A DNA stretch of 64,000 nucleotides from Guyanagaster necrorhizus (GCF_019112545.1 NW_025064949.1:1-64000), one strand, 5' to 3'. Shown: positions 1-12,455, numbered from the stretch's first letter. Notes: generated by a model from the sequence alone, not told the origin. Numbers and translations are program-made.

Positions 1-259
1 ATATCTAGACCCTGAACTCGGTAATGAATACTGACACCAGAACCCAATGGAACCCAACTCAGAATTAGCTACCATTAGTATATAAAGCCATGTACATCAT
101 CATAGCTACTCAGTTCGAATATCAACTTGGATAAGCCATCTACACTTCGCACTCACCCCTCCCTATCTCATCCATCAGATTCCACTCTGAAGAATACTCC
201 TGTTTACTTCTCTGACAGAACTCCGTTCTGTCCATCCAGATCCTTGGGCTCCGACTCAA
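1..259. other. Unassigned left edge
   Basis: This stretch keeps several CpG dinucleotides, unlike the DNA to its right. A TATA-like string (tatataaag) lies near position 80. I could not align it to the gag region of the two complete chromoviruses in the window. It may be host DNA joined to a 5'-truncated element, or a diverged gag segment. No gene is supported. Confidence 0.3.
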
Positions 260-622
260 GGGTGATGTTGCCAATAGCTTCGTCAACGCCCACGCACTCC
301 ACCAGACTCCGCGTGTGCACTCAAGCCCACTCGATTGGCACGTTCCTAACAGGGACCCTCAACGGCCTCCACCTATGGAACACAGAAAACCAGAACTGGT
401 ATGATATACACTGGATCTAGTGAACCAATGGACATCGACTGAATGAAAAAAGAAGGAAAGTGCTTTAACTGTGGCCAGAAGGGCCACATGACAAAGGACT
501 GCCTGAAGAAAAAACACACACAAGAAGACATTTGGGTGCAAATTGCAGAACTACAAAAGAAAGATGAGGAGCTTGGAAAGGAGACAAAAGTGGAGGAGGT
601 AAAAGATGAGGCTGGCCAGTGA
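260..622 (+). pseudogene. Gag C-terminal part of element A (CCHC zinc knuckle)
   Basis: The visible part covers the low-complexity linker and a CCHC knuckle (CFNCGQKGHMTKDC, roughly 460-515), followed by an acidic-basic tail and a stop at 620-622. The knuckle would bind element RNA during particle assembly. It aligns well with the Gag tails of elements C and D. An in-frame TAA lies near 345, and a TGA replaces an expected Gln codon before the knuckle. The N-terminal capsid part is missing or too diverged to recognise. Confidence 0.7.
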
Positions 623-624
623 AT

Positions 625-1705
625 AGTTCCACTGAGTCAGCCTGAAAATATGGTGTGCCCCAAACAGCTGCTGGATGGACTGATAGTTCCTCTGTAGTTA
701 TGACTATGTACCAAGAGCATTTGAATATACTCACTATCATTCCACACACCCAAGAATCACAAGTAAAAACTCAAATGCCTATGAGCTGAACAAGGGCAGA
801 GAGCCCAAAAACTTGGCTCAAGCCATTCGACACAGAATGGACTTGGAGGGCAATCAAAGATGCCAAAGATGAAGCAGTGGCAAAAGCCATGCTAAAGAAT
901 TGGGTCTATAAAACCCAAGCTGAAGAAGTAATTGATGAAATGATAGAAGAGATGAAGAAGACAGAACGATGCCAAGCCTTGGAATGGCTCAATGAGCTTT
1001 ATGGACCATGGAAGTTTATCTGATGATCTAAAACAGCTGGGCAGGACTTACTCACCAAAGCTCAAATCAAAACCCTTACCACACACTCACTTCATGCAGT
1101 AACTGTGCTCATTGACAGTGGGTGCACTGGAAGTTCTATCAATCATGCTTTTGTCAACAAGCATAAGCTCCTGACCTAAGCTACAGTGGCCCTGATCCCA
1201 GTCTACAATGCTGACAGAATCAAGAACCAGGCCAGTTCAATTACTGAGTTCATCAAACTTAGACTCACAATCGGTGATCACTCAGAATGGATTGACTTGG
1301 CCATCACAGATCTTGGGACTAAGAAAGTCTTCCTTGGTCATAACTGGCTCATATGTCATAACCCACTAATCAATTGAAAAACCAGATGAATTACATTCAT
1401 GAGATGCTGGTGTCAGAAGATTCCATTCGAACTTCCTGACAAGAATCTGAAGGACCAGTGAAATGAGGAAATGGAGGATGGGAAGACAATTCTGGCCATT
1501 GACATTCAGCATGAACTGCACATTCACACTGTACATCATGCCAACAATCTGGCTGCCAAGGCCAACAAGCAAAAAGAGGAGAAAACCTTTGCAGAAATAG
1601 TATCTGATTGGGCATGCGACTTCAGGGACCTATTCAAAAAGGAGAGCTTTGATGAATTACCAGAATCAAAACTCTGGGATCATGCGATTGAACTAATCTC
1701 AAATG
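625..1705 (+). pseudogene. Pol N-terminal half of element A (aspartic protease, start of RT)
   Basis: The frame is shifted relative to Gag, as in C and D. A retropepsin active site (VLIDSGCTGSSI) starts near 1105, with the catalytic Asp codon at 1114-1116. It is followed by a flap-like region (VFLGHNWL, about 1330) and the linker leading into the reverse transcriptase (about 1471-1705). Several stop codons interrupt it. The frame is cut at AAT|G by element C and resumes at 9658 with the continuation [10 protein letters not shown], so this is half of one gene rather than an independent one. Confidence 0.8.
1701..1705. repeat. Target site duplication (left) of element C
   Basis: AAATG immediately precedes the TGTTAGG end of the left LTR. 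The same five bases follow the right LTR at 9653-9657. Five-base duplications are usual for Ty3/Gypsy integrases. Confidence 0.9.
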
Positions 1706-2141
1706 TGTTAGGCCCAAGCATCACATGCAGGCAATCATGTGATAAACAGATGTCATCTTGCACTTTGAGTGATTATCTGAGTCCACTATCATGATTGGGG
1801 CAGTGTGTCACAAGGCTTTTTGGAGTAGCTTGAGGATAGAATAGTATGTATAAACTTTAGCTTGAAGCTGGGTTGTTACCAGTGAGAGCAAATCCTTTAA
1901 ATACTGTACATGTCTTGCTAATAATAGTCTTATACTAATTATGCATTTCTCTGTCTGTTATGCTCTTTGTCCTTGGGCATCATTACCATACATAAAGGGT
2001 GAATTGTGTGTTGTCAAGTGATTGGAGGAATAGCAGGTGTTCTTGTGATGACCAAGCCATGTGATTTGACTAAGCATAAGTAGGGGTTAAAAGCATAAAT
2101 AGGGGTTCAAAAAGGGAATGATTAAAGGAAAAATCATAACA
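1706..2141 (-). repeat. 3' LTR of element C
   Basis: This 436-bp repeat begins TGTTAGGCCC and ends ATCATAACA on the plus strand, with TGTTA/TAACA ends. It is the partner of 9217-9652. The differences seen (TG against CA, AG against GG pairs) are all transitions and concentrate where an ancestral CpG can be inferred. Confidence 0.93.
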
Positions 2142-2156
2142 TTACCCCCCTGTTAA
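2142..2156 (-). other. Polypurine tract of element C
   Basis: On the minus strand this is a purine run (AACAGGGGGGTAA) directly adjacent to the 3' LTR. This is the usual position for the plus-strand primer of an LTR retrotransposon. Element A has an equivalent tract at 12476-12488 and element D at 53370-53385. Confidence 0.75.
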
Positions 2157-2174
2157 GACCATCATCCCAATGGC

Positions 2175-5100
2175 TCAATTAAGGGATAGCTTGTATTTGT
2201 GGATTGCTTCATCAGTGGACATATATTTTTCATTTACCCATTGGTTGGATTCAGGGCCATATCCTTTCCACTTGACAAGATAGTCGACTGTTGTTGTCAT
2301 GCCACCATCCTGTGCTTTAATTTTTTAGAGCTTGTGATGCAGGATTTGTTCTATCTCATAATGTTCTTCATTGTCAATGAGGTCTGAGGGTGGAGGTGGT
2401 GGTTGTTCTTGGAAAGGGAAGGCAGGTGTGATATATGGTGTTAACAGAACCTCATTGAAAATGTTATGGATTTTCCATGTGTTGGACAATTGTAGTTTGT
2501 AGGTGCTTATGCCGATCTTTGCGAGAATTGTGAATAGACCAGTATGTTTATCAGAGAGTTTACATTTAGAGTGAGGTAAATGGAGGTTGGTTGTGTCTAA
2601 CCAAACTCTTTCATTGATGTTATAGCTGCAGGCAGCCTTTCTTCATTTATCATATTGCACCTTCATTGTAGCTGCAGCTTTTTCAAGAGCCATGGCAGTT
2701 TCTTTATGGATTTTTTTCATTGTAATGGCAAAATCTGTTGATGCTGGAGTTGTCATATGAAGGTGTGTTGTGTGTATAATGTGGAGGTGGCAGCCATAAT
2801 TGATGAAAAATGGCATTTTTCCCATTGCTGAATATATATAGTTGTTGTGCTGGAAGGCTGCTAACACCAGCCATTCGACCCAATCATCTTGTTGATAATT
2901 GATGAAGAGGTACAGGTACTTTTCAACCTCCTGATTTGCTCACTCCATCTGTCTGTCAGTTTGAGGATGGTATGTGGTGGAGGCATTTTGTTTAATGTTT
3001 AGTAACTGATAGAGGTCATCAAGGAATTTGGAGACAAATTGGGGCCCCTGGTCCGAGATGACTACTTGTGGCATACCATACTTTGCATAGACTTTGTCAT
3101 GCAAAATTTTGGCCCACCCTTCAGAAGTGAGTTCTGTTGAGCATGTGATTGGAATGATTGCTTTAGAGAAGCAGTCAACAATGACCAAGATAGCATCATA
3201 GCCATTGCAGTCAGGTAGGTCAGTAATCATGTCAACAGAGATATGTGTCCATGGTGACGATGGGATCTCATTTGGATGCAGTGGGGTGACTCATTTTAGG
3301 GTTGATGCCTTGCTATGCTGACAGGTTTCGCATGCCTTGATGTATGCAGTGATATCATTCCCTATCTTAGGCCACCAGTACTCCTGTAGTACCAATTCCT
3401 TTGTCTTGGCTATCCCCAGATGTCCTGTGGTGGCATGGTCATGACAGGTGGTGATGATCTCACCCCGAAGTCCTACATCCCATGGGATGTAGATCCACCC
3501 ATCATATCAGATCAGCCCTCCTTCCATTGTCATTCCTCATTCATGGTTGATTGAGGGGGCAATCCATTGGTCCCATTTATGATTGTCCCTTGTGACACTT
3601 TTAATCCATTCATGGATTTCTTCCTCTGTGGGCATCATCATGGCTCAGAAATGCTCAGGCTGTAGCAATATGATGCCTTTGTTATTGGATCCTCTCTGAT
3701 CATGATCGGCCCTTCAGCTCAGAAGGTCAGCCTTTTTATTGGTGGTGCCAGGTTTGTGGTGGAGTGTGTATTGATATTGGCTGAGCTCAGTGACCCATCG
3801 GGCTTGTCAGTGATTTAACTTCTGTGGCTGGTGAAAGTATCACAGGTTCTGGTGATTGGTCCATATCTTGAATATCAGAGTGGCCCTGATGAGGTAGTGT
3901 CGCCATTCTTCCAGAGTGAGTATAATAGCCAAGAGCTCCTTGTCATATATCTCATAGTTCCATTCAGTAATCATGAAGGCCTTAGAGAGGAAGGCAACTG
4001 GTCACCACTTCCCATCCTGTTCCTGGGATAGTATGCCCCTGATGGCCCCTTCGCTTGCATCAGCTTCCACCCTAAATCTTCCATCCTCCATGGGGATGGC
4101 AAGAATGACATCCTCTGCCAGTTTCCTTTTTAAGTCACTAAATGCAGTCTGTTGGGAGGATCCCCACATCCAGGGAGCATTACCAGTCAGTTGGGTCATT
4201 GGTCAGACTATTTTGCTATAGTCTCAGATGAAGTGATGATAGAAATTGGTGAATCTCAGGAACAACTGCAGCTCTTTCTTCTTTCTGGGTTCCAGCCATT
4301 CCATTACACCTGCAACTTTGATGGGGTCCATTTGAATGCTTTCTTCCAAGATGATGACTCTGAGGTACTTGGTCTCCAGTACCTCAAATTCGCATTTTTC
4401 TGCCTTGATGAACAATTTGTGCTTCCTCATGAGGTTCAGTACTTGTCTCATCAGCCTCTGATGTTCCTCCTTGGTCTGGGACATGATTAGGATGTCATCG
4501 AGGTAGATGGTGACCTTTCCAGTGGTGATGAGATCCTTAAAGATATTGTTCATCATCCACTGGAAGGTTGCCAGAGAGTTGGTGAGTCCAAAAAACATGA
4601 TGGTGGGTTCAAATAGTCCTTGGTTGGTCCTGAAGGCTGCCTTTCACTCATCTCCCTCCTTTATTTGGACATTGTTATACCCCCACTGCACATTGAGTTT
4701 GGTGTAGTACTTGGCTCCTCAGAGCTTATCTATCAGTTTGGAGATTAATGGGAGCAGATATCGGTTTTTTATAGTCATCTCATTCAGTTTCCAATAGTCC
4801 TGCATGGGCCAGAGTTTCCCATCTTTTTTCTTTACAAAAAAGAAGGGGGATGCCATGGGGGACTTTGAGGGTCAGATGGGTCCACTAGACAAATTCTCCT
4901 CAAGAAATTTATCAAGCTCCTGTTGCTCATTGGGGCCAAAGGGGTACATTTTGCAGTCCAGATTAGCATTGGCATTTGGGATCAATTCAATTGCATGATC
5001 CCAAGGCTTCAGCTTGGGTAACTTGTCAAAGCTCTCTTTTTCAAACAGATCCTTGAAGTCCCATGCCCACATGGGTACCATTTCTTCCAATGTCTTTTCC

Positions 5101-6071
5101 TCCTTTTGTTGGTTGGCTTTTGCAGCCAGCTTATTGGCATGATGTATCACCCTGATATGCAACTCTTGTTGGACATCTATTGCAAGAATTATTTCTCTGT
5201 CTTCCATCTCCTGATCCCATCAGTCTTCTGGATCCTTGTCTGGTAGTTTGAATGGGATTTTTCGACAATGGCATCAGGCAAACATGATCCATCCGGTCTT
5301 CCAGTTGATCAGTGGATTGTGCCATATCAACCAGTCATGTTTGAGAAAGATCTCTTTAGTTCTGAGGTCTGTGACAGCAAGGTCGATGTGCTCCAAATGA
5401 TCTTCTATCTTTAGTCAGAGCTCTACAAACTCAGTAATTGAACCAGCTTGGTTCTTTATTCTATTGGCATTGTAAACCAGAATCAGGGCTGTGGTGGCCT
5501 GAGTAGAGAGTTTGTGGTTTTCAATGAAAGTGCAATTGATTGAACTCCTGGTGCATCTGCTGTCAATCAGGGCAGTGACTGTGTGGATGGAACAAGATGT
5601 TAGGGTTTCAATCTGCACTTTAGTGAGCAGATCCTGGCCAGTCATTCTGGCTCATCAGATGAATTTCTTCAGTCCATGGAGTTCATCAAGCCATTCTAAT
5701 GCTCAGCACCTCTGCACATTCTTTATCCCCTGTACTACTTTGTTGACTACCTCCTCAACACAGGTTTTATGGACCCAGTTTTTGAGTATGGCTTTTGCTG
5801 TGGCCTCATCCTTAGCTTCTTTGATTGCCCTCCAGGTCTATTCGGTATCGAATGGTTTGAGCCAGGTTTTGGGGCCCTCTGCCCTGGTTTGGCCCAGAGG
5901 CAGTTGAGTTCTTGTTTGTGATTCTTTGGTGTGTATGACATAAGGTGGTGGTATATTTGAATGCTCAGTAATAATAGACATAGGCATAACTACAGAGATA
6001 CAATCAGTCTGCCCAGCATCTGAGGTTTGCACACTATAGGATCCTTTGGCCAAAACAGTGGAATCGCTCAC
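2175..6071 (-). pseudogene. Pol of element C (protease, RT, RNase H, integrase, chromodomain)
   Basis: Pol starts in a frame shifted by minus one from gag, at the gag stop. In order it has protease (about 5645-5415), reverse transcriptase (about 5200-4220, with FGLTNSLATFQ and YLDDILIM near 4500), RNase H (about 4199-3780) and the integrase HHCC region (about 3450-3300). These are followed by the integrase core (3230-2640, with VDCFSK, ISDQGPQF and the Glu region after TYHPQTD) and a chromodomain ending at 2175. The catalytic RT aspartates and the first two integrase aspartates are kept. Nonsense codons, for example within the TYHPQTDRQ region and between RT and RNase H, break it into fragments. 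Confidence 0.85.
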
Positions 6072-8953
6072 TGTCTGTCCCCTTCTTTTACCTCCTCAAC
6101 TTTGGTTTCCTTCTCAAGTTCCTCATCCTCTTTTTGTAGTTTGGCAATCTGGGCTCAGATGTCTTCCCAGGTTCATTTTTTCTTCAGGCAATCCTTTGCC
6201 ATGTGTCTCTTCTGTCTACAGTTAAAGCACTTCCCTTCTTTCTTCATCTGATCAATGTCCATGGGCTTGCCTGCCCCAGTAAACATAGTCCTGATCCCAG
6301 TTTTGTATGAGGTCAGGGCCGTAGAGGTTCCCTGTGGTTTCCTGGCAGTTGTCTCCAGTTTATTTGGGGTTGGTGGGGTTGGCTTCTTTGCATAGTCCTG
6401 TAGAGTCGATGATTCTGCTTTCTGCCTTTGCCACTCTTATTACATCTTGATGATTCACTCTTTCCATTCATCATATCCAATTGGCATAAGCATTTTTACA
6501 CAAATTGCTGATATCATTGTGATGTAGGAAGAGAGGATGCCTCATTTGAGGGCCTTGACCATTCAGCCATTGTTTGCTATGTCTTCTCAGATTCCAGCCA
6601 GTTTAGTGAGCCATTCGAGCTCATCAAAGTAATCTGTTGCTGCCTTATCTCCCATCTTGTATTCTTTGATCTTCTGTTTGTGTACCTCCTGTACCACCAG
6701 ATCAATAAATTTGTTGTTTAGCATCTGTTTGAAGATGGGCCATGAGAGATACTGGTAATGGTTCCTGGTGGTGGATCGGAAGTTAGAGGAGATGAGGATC
6801 TACCAGGTTTTCACTTTCTCCTCAAGGTATGATGTAGCAAACACAACTTTGTTCATGTCACTTCCTAGGTACCTGATGTATACTTCGAAGTACTGTTCAC
6901 AGTCCACTAGGAACCTGTCTATGTCATCTGACACCTCTTTGAAGGGTCTAGGCTTTTGCAAAAGGTTGGAGTGGCATTGGAGGACATGGGTGTTCTTGGA
7001 TAGTGCACCCATCGGATTGGGCCACTCTGAGAACAGAGGCTGATGCCATTCCATCAGAAGGCCTGAAAATGAGTGTAGAGAATAATCATTGGTGATTGGG
7101 CTTCCTTTTGGGGCATCATCGATTCGGATGATAACTCCATCCCATATGGTAAACCTGAGATGGATCATCTCAGGATCATCTCATATGGGTTCCTTTTCTG
7201 ATCCACTGGTCCCAGCCTGATTGGGAGGGGGTTGTCCTTCTAGGAGTTGGCTTCCTTTGCTGGTCCAAGGGTTTTGATATCCCACTGCTGCCCAAGGACA
7301 GGTTTGTACTATCTGGGCAGCCATGAGTGAGGAAGACTAGTTGGAGTTTGAAAGAATACTTTGGGCCAATGAGGCCTGGTATGTGGCTCTTGTGAGTGGG
7401 ACTGGGGGAGTCCTCAGCATTGGTCATATGGTGGGCATGATCTGATAAGCTGGTGGTCAGCTTATGGGGTATTCTGGATGCCTTTGACTATATTGTTGAG
7501 CAGCATAGTCCATTGCTGCCCACTTCAAGATTTCTGTTCATTTGTCAGTATCGGAATGCAAATATAATTGTCCAATCTGTGATGCTACCCAAGTAGTATC
7601 ATGCCATAAGAAATTTACTCCTTGCAGGTAATACCCCTGGTATTCCTGCATCCTTTCCTCTCATGCCAACCTATTTACTTCTTCATCTGTCTCCTCTTGT
7701 GAATCATATGGTGGTCCCTGAGGTGGTTCACTGTCCTCCATCTCATCTTCCATATCCTTGTCATCCTCCTTGAGGAGGAAACCGACAGGCTGGCTGTAGA
7801 TGCTCTCCATGACTTTTTGGTGTACTGTTGCTTCACTCCCCTGGCTGGATACTCAGGCCAGCAACTGGGGGGTCTTCATAAGCAGCTGCTGGTCAACTTC
7901 TGATACTGGAGTGATATCTGTTTCCCCCAGTTGCTTTTGTCACCTCCTCTCACTCATGATAGAGGTGGATGTTGTGTCAGTAGTCATCATCAATGAGCTG
8001 CCTGACAACTCTACTTCTGAGAAAGCCTCAGAGAGCATGGGTGAGAATGTGAGCATTGCCAGGAACCCATAGTCCATAGTGCCCAAGGACAGACTCATTG
8101 CTTCTGAAAGTGGAGTCTGCACTGGGGGTTTGTGAGAAGAGGGGATACTCAGGGGTTGGAGCTCTCAGATATCGTCTGGTCTGGGTGCTGTCTGCCCAGT
8201 GCTCTGGGATTCCACTACTCAGGGTGCTGGGCTCTCTGAAGATGGAGGTGGAGAGTGAGGGGTTGGCTTGTACAGGTGTGAGGACACTGGTGACCTCAGA
8301 TCATAATCTGTACCAGTTGCTGATGTTGGCCCTTACCAGTCAGGCCCTCTCCACCTCTCACTGCTTGTTTCAGTGCTGCTTATCATACTGTGTGGCCTCC
8401 TCCCTCTGCTGGTCTTTTGGCTCATGACATACTGGCTGCAGCTCATCCCACTGCCTGTGCTCCTCCTGTCGAACAGCATTATTGTAGTTGAAAGGGATGG
8501 AGAAGTCCCAGGTCAGAAAGAACCAGTGGATAGTTTCTTCCCATACTCATCATCGCTGTTCTTCATTGCTTTGGGGGTTTCTCTCCACCCTCGAGCTGGT
8601 TCTGGAGGGGTGGGGGCTGTGAGACTGGCCATGAGAAGGTCTGGGGCTGGATCACCAAGCCATCTGAGGGGCATCGAGAGAGTTCCTGGCATGGTCAGCA
8701 ACCCCAGAGGTTCAGGAGGCAGAAGAGAAGGTGGGAAACTGGTGGAAGAAGTCTTCTGGGATGTCTGAGTCCTCATGGTTGGGGGCTGGTCCTGGTACAA
8801 GTATACTGTACCTCCTTGGGATGCTATCATTTGTGTTTCCAGATTGGAGAGAACATTGTCCTCTCATTTCTTCTTCACTATTCCCCTGATGTGTGCTGCT
8901 AGGCCCAGCTTCAGAGGGCTGGTAGGTTGTTCATCAGGAGTCAGGGATGTCAT
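6068..8953 (-). pseudogene. Gag of element C
   Basis: The ATG at 8953-8951 (MTSLTPDEQPTSP) is matched by MTSLNPEEQPTSP in element D. The frame spans about 962 codons, long for a Gag. It begins with a Pro/Ser/Thr-rich N-terminal half without a recognised domain. Then come a capsid-like region (about 7168-6600, with DDIDRFLVDCEQYFEVYI) and a CCHC knuckle (CFNCRQKRHMAKDC, 6229-6188), ending in an acidic coiled tail. Several stop codons and small frame changes interrupt it. The long N-terminal half could be an extra domain specific to this lineage. Confidence 0.8.
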
Positions 8954-8978
8954 GTAGAGGAAGGTTGAAGGTTACGTT

Positions 8979-9161
8979 TTATAGTATTTCACAGATGTGT
9001 AGAAACTCATTGTAATACCTAAGGGCTCAGGTGGTAATTGAGTGGCATCCCTGGCACAGCTGGATGATCACCAATAGTCCTATCAATGTTCTGATGATGG
9101 AAGAGAGGAGTTCAAAGAACTTGTGGTCAAAATTTGGGTTGGTAGAGGTTGTAGGGGGCAT
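8979..9161 (-). pseudogene. Leader ORF of element C: 60-codon membrane-segment peptide
   Basis: This ORF lies between the primer site and gag. It starts ATG at 9161-9159 and ends TAA at 8981-8979, 25 nt before the gag ATG and in another frame. It encodes a hydrophobic segment (TLIGLLVIIQLC) preceded by DHKFFELLSSII. Element D has the same ORF with the same length and the same distance to gag. One TGA (for an expected Trp) interrupts this copy. I know of no chromovirus family member with such a product. A role in targeting or translation control is conjecture. Confidence 0.6.
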
Positions 9162-9202
9162 TCAGTTTCTCAGCACAATTGGGCTTGAGAAAGAGAAGTC
9201 AA

Positions 9203-9215
9203 AGCTTTGAGCTAA
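9203..9215 (-). other. Self-priming type primer-binding site of element C
   Basis: The element-sense strand reads TTAGCTCAAAGCT one base after the 5' LTR. Its complement (AGCTTTGAGCTAA) matches the presumed RNA 5' end in the LTR (AGCTTCAAGCTAA, 9380-9368) at 11 of 13 positions. Both differences are transitions at one inferred CpG. There is no TGG start expected for a tRNA 3'-end primer. Confidence 0.65.
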
Positions 9216-9216
9216 T

Positions 9217-9652
9217 TGTTAAGCCCAAGCATCACATGCAGGCAATCATGTGATAAACAGACATCACCTCACACTTTGGGTGATCATCTGAGTCCACTAT
9301 CATGATTAGGGCAGTGTGTCACAAGGCTTTTTGGAGTAGCTTGAGGATAGAATAGTATGTATAAACTTTAGCTTGAAGCTGGGTTGTTACCAGTGAGAGC
9401 AAATCCTTTAAATACTGTACATGTCTTGCTAATAATAGTCTTATACTAATTATGCATTTCTCTGTCTGTTGTGCTCTTTGTCCTTGGGCATCATTACCAT
9501 ACATAAAGGGTGAATTGTGTGTTGTCAAGCGATTGGAGGAATAGCGGGTGTCCTTGTGATGACCAAGCCATGTGATTTGACTAAGCATAAGTAGAGGTTA
9601 AAAGCATAAATAGGGGTTCAAAAAGAGAATGATTAAAGGAAAAATCGTAACA
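9217..9652 (-). repeat. 5' LTR of element C
   Basis: This 436-bp repeat runs from TGTTAAGCCC to ATCGTAACA. On the element strand a TATTTAAA box (9414-9407) lies about 27 nt before the AGCTTCAAGCTAA motif (9380-9368) that probably marks the RNA 5' end. The right target duplication AAATG follows at 9653-9657. Confidence 0.93.
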
Positions 9653-9657
9653 AAATG
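9653..9657. repeat. Target site duplication (right) of element C
   Basis: AAATG, identical to 1701-1705. The host frame of element A resumes right after it. Confidence 0.9.
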
Positions 9658-12455
9658 CAAATGCCAATCTGGATTGCAAGATGTATCCACTTGGCAATAA
9701 TGAACAACAAGAGCTTGACAAGTTTCTAGATGAGAACTTGTCTAGTGGACATATTAGACCCTCAAAATCTCCCATGGCATCACCATTCTTCTTTGTTAAA
9801 AAAAAGGATGGCAAACTCCAACCAGTCCAAGACTATCAAAAGCTCAATGAGATGACCATCAAAAATCAGTACCTCCTTCCATTGATCTCAGAATTGATGG
9901 ATAAACTCCAAGGAGCCAAATACTACACCAAGCTTGATGTCCAGTGGGGATATAACAATGTCCATATTAAGGAGGGAGATGAATGGAAGATGGTGTTCAG
10001 GACAAATTGAGGACTGTTCAAGCCAATGGTCATGTTCTTTAGGCTCACTAATTCCCTGGCAATGTTCCAGTGGATGATGAACAACATATTCAAGGATCTC
10101 ATTGCCACTGGAAAAGTCACCATCTATCTCAATAATATCCTAATCATGTCAAAAACCAAGGAGGAGCATAGGAAGCTGGTACAACAGGTGCTGGCCCTTA
10201 TGAGGATGCATAAGTTATTCCTTAAAGCCAAGAAATATGAATTCAAGGTACTTGAAACTGAGTACCTCAGAGTCATCATCAGCAAAGGGAGTATTCAAAT
10301 GGACCCCATCAAGGTAGCAGGGGTAACTGAATGGCTGAAACCAGTCAAGAAAAAAGAGTTACAATCATTTCTTGGATTCACCAACTTTTACCAATGATTT
10401 ATCTGAGACTACAGCAAGATCATCCAACCCATGATACAATTGACTGGCAATGCCCCCTGGACATGAGAACTCTCTCAGCAAACTGCCTTTGATAACCTAA
10501 AAAGATGGTTAGCTGAAGATATCATACTGGCCATCTCAACACAGGAAGAAAGGTTCTGAGTTGAAGCTGATTCGAGTGAAGGAGCCATTGGGGCCATTCT
10601 ATCTCAGGAACAAGACAAGAAATGGTGCCCCATCACATTCTTATCCAAAGCCCTTACAATCACCAAATGGAATTATGAAATCTATGATAAGAAACTCCTT
10701 GCTATTATGCTTGCCCTGGAAGAATGGTGGCACTATCTCATTGGGGCAATAGAAGTATTTGAGATCTAGACTGATCATCAAAACTTATGATATTTCTGAC
10801 AACTGCAAAAGTTGAACTGCCAACAGGCTAGATGGGTCACTGAGCTCAGCCAATACCAGTACACACTCTATCACAAAGCCGGCATGGCAAACAAAAAGGC
10901 TGATCTCTTGAGCCAACAGGCAGATCATGATCAGGGGGAAACCAATAACAAGAGAGTGACACTTCTTTGGCCTGAACATTTCAGGGCTATGATAATACCA
11001 ACAGAAGAAGAAATCCATGAATGCATTAAAAGTGCCACTCAGAACAACTATAAGTGAAACCAGCAGGTGGCTCCATCACTCAATCATGAGTGAGGCATGA
11101 TGAAGGAGGGAGGGCTGATCTGCTATGATGGGCAGATCTATATCCCACAGGACCAAGGACTACATGGTGAGATTATAGCCATGTATCACAATCATGCCAT
11201 GGCTGGCCATCCTGGCATAGCCAAAACAAAGAAACTAGTGTTATGAGAATACTGGTGGCCTAAAATGGGAAATGATATTACCATATATGTCAAAGCATGC
11301 AAAGTTTGCCAACATGACAAATCATCAACCCAGGCCCAAGCTGCACTGCTCCATCCCAACAAGGTCCTATCATTCTCATGGACCCATATCTCTGTCAACA
11401 TGATCACCAGGCTACCAGATTGCAATGGTTATGATGCTATCATCATTATAGTTGATTGATTCTCTAAAGTGATCATTCCAATCACCTGCTCAACTGAACT
11501 AACCTCTAAAGGGTGGGCAAAAATTCTATGCAATGAGGTTTATGCCAAATATGATATGCCACAGATCATTATCTCAGACAGGGGACTGCAATTTGTCTCA
11601 AAGTTCCTAAACAACCTCTATCACCTTCTAAACATCAAACACAATGCCTCAACCACCTATCATCCTCAAACAGACAGACAGACAGAACAGGCAAATCAAG
11701 AGATGGAGAAATATCTTTGCCTTTTCATTAATTATTGACAAGATGACTGGGTGGAATGGCTTGCTCTCGCTGCCTTCCAACACAATAACTGTATACACTC
11801 AGCGACTGGGAAGACACCATTTTTTATCAATTACAGATGCCACCCACATGTCACCCAAACCAAATGATACCAAACAACTACCCCTGCCTCAATGGACTTT
11901 GCCACCACAATGGCAAAGATCCACAATGAAACCAAAGCAGCATTAGAAAAAGCTGCCACATCTATGAAAAACCAATACAATAAGCACTGATGAGTGGCAT
12001 ATGACTATTCAGTCAATGACAAAGTGTGGCTGGACACCACCAACCTCTATTTACGATGACTGAAATGCAAGCTGGCAGATAAATATACCAGTCCCTTTTC
12101 CATACTCTCAAAAATTGAGGCAAGTGCTTACAAATTGCACCTCCCACTCTCTTGGAAGATCCATAATGTTTTCAATGAAACATTATTAACCCCTTATATT
12201 GCACCAGCATTTTCAAACCAGGAACAACTGCCACCCCCCCTGCCAGACCTTATTGATGATGAAGAAAACTACAAAATCGACCAGGTCTTGAACTATAGGC
12301 TATGAAAAATAAGAGCCACAGGGAGTGGCATGACAACAATGGTTGATTACCTGATCAGTTGGAAGGATTATGGACCAGAATCCAACCAATGGATAAACAA
12401 GAAACAAATGAATGCTGACAATGCTATACAAAACTATGAATTATCCCTTAATTAA
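9658..12455 (+). pseudogene. Pol C-terminal part of element A (RT, RNase H, integrase, chromodomain)
   Basis: This continues the gene cut at 1705. RT spans about 9681-10440. The catalytic motif reads IYLNNILIM instead of YLDD, because two Asp codons became Asn by G-to-A changes. RNase H is about 10560-10920. The integrase zinc finger (HAMAGH, then CKVCQHD) is about 11190-11320, and the core (VD then stop FSK, ISDRG, TYHPQTD) is about 11390-11730. A chromodomain (DYLISWKDYGPESNQW) is about 12340-12440, ending with the stop at 12453-12455. Many in-frame stops confirm an inactive copy. Confidence 0.87.

Larger units (their letters stand above)
1706..9652 (-). mobile_element. Ty3/Gypsy chromovirus C, full length, nested in element A
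   Basis: This 7947-bp element on the minus strand has two 436-bp LTRs that differ at about 17 positions by eye, all transitions. Reading from the 5' LTR (9217-9652) it has: self-complementary primer site, a 60-codon leader ORF, a long gag with CCHC knuckle, and pol in another frame (protease, RT, RNase H, integrase, chromodomain). The polypurine tract next to the left LTR completes it. Both ends are flanked by AAATG. The RT YLDDIL motif is intact, but several nonsense codons break gag and pol, so it is probably not autonomous now. Confidence 0.93.

Noticed and set aside
8098..8768. Plus-strand open frames inside element C
   Set aside because: These are antisense shadows of the Ser/Pro-rich gag half on the minus strand.
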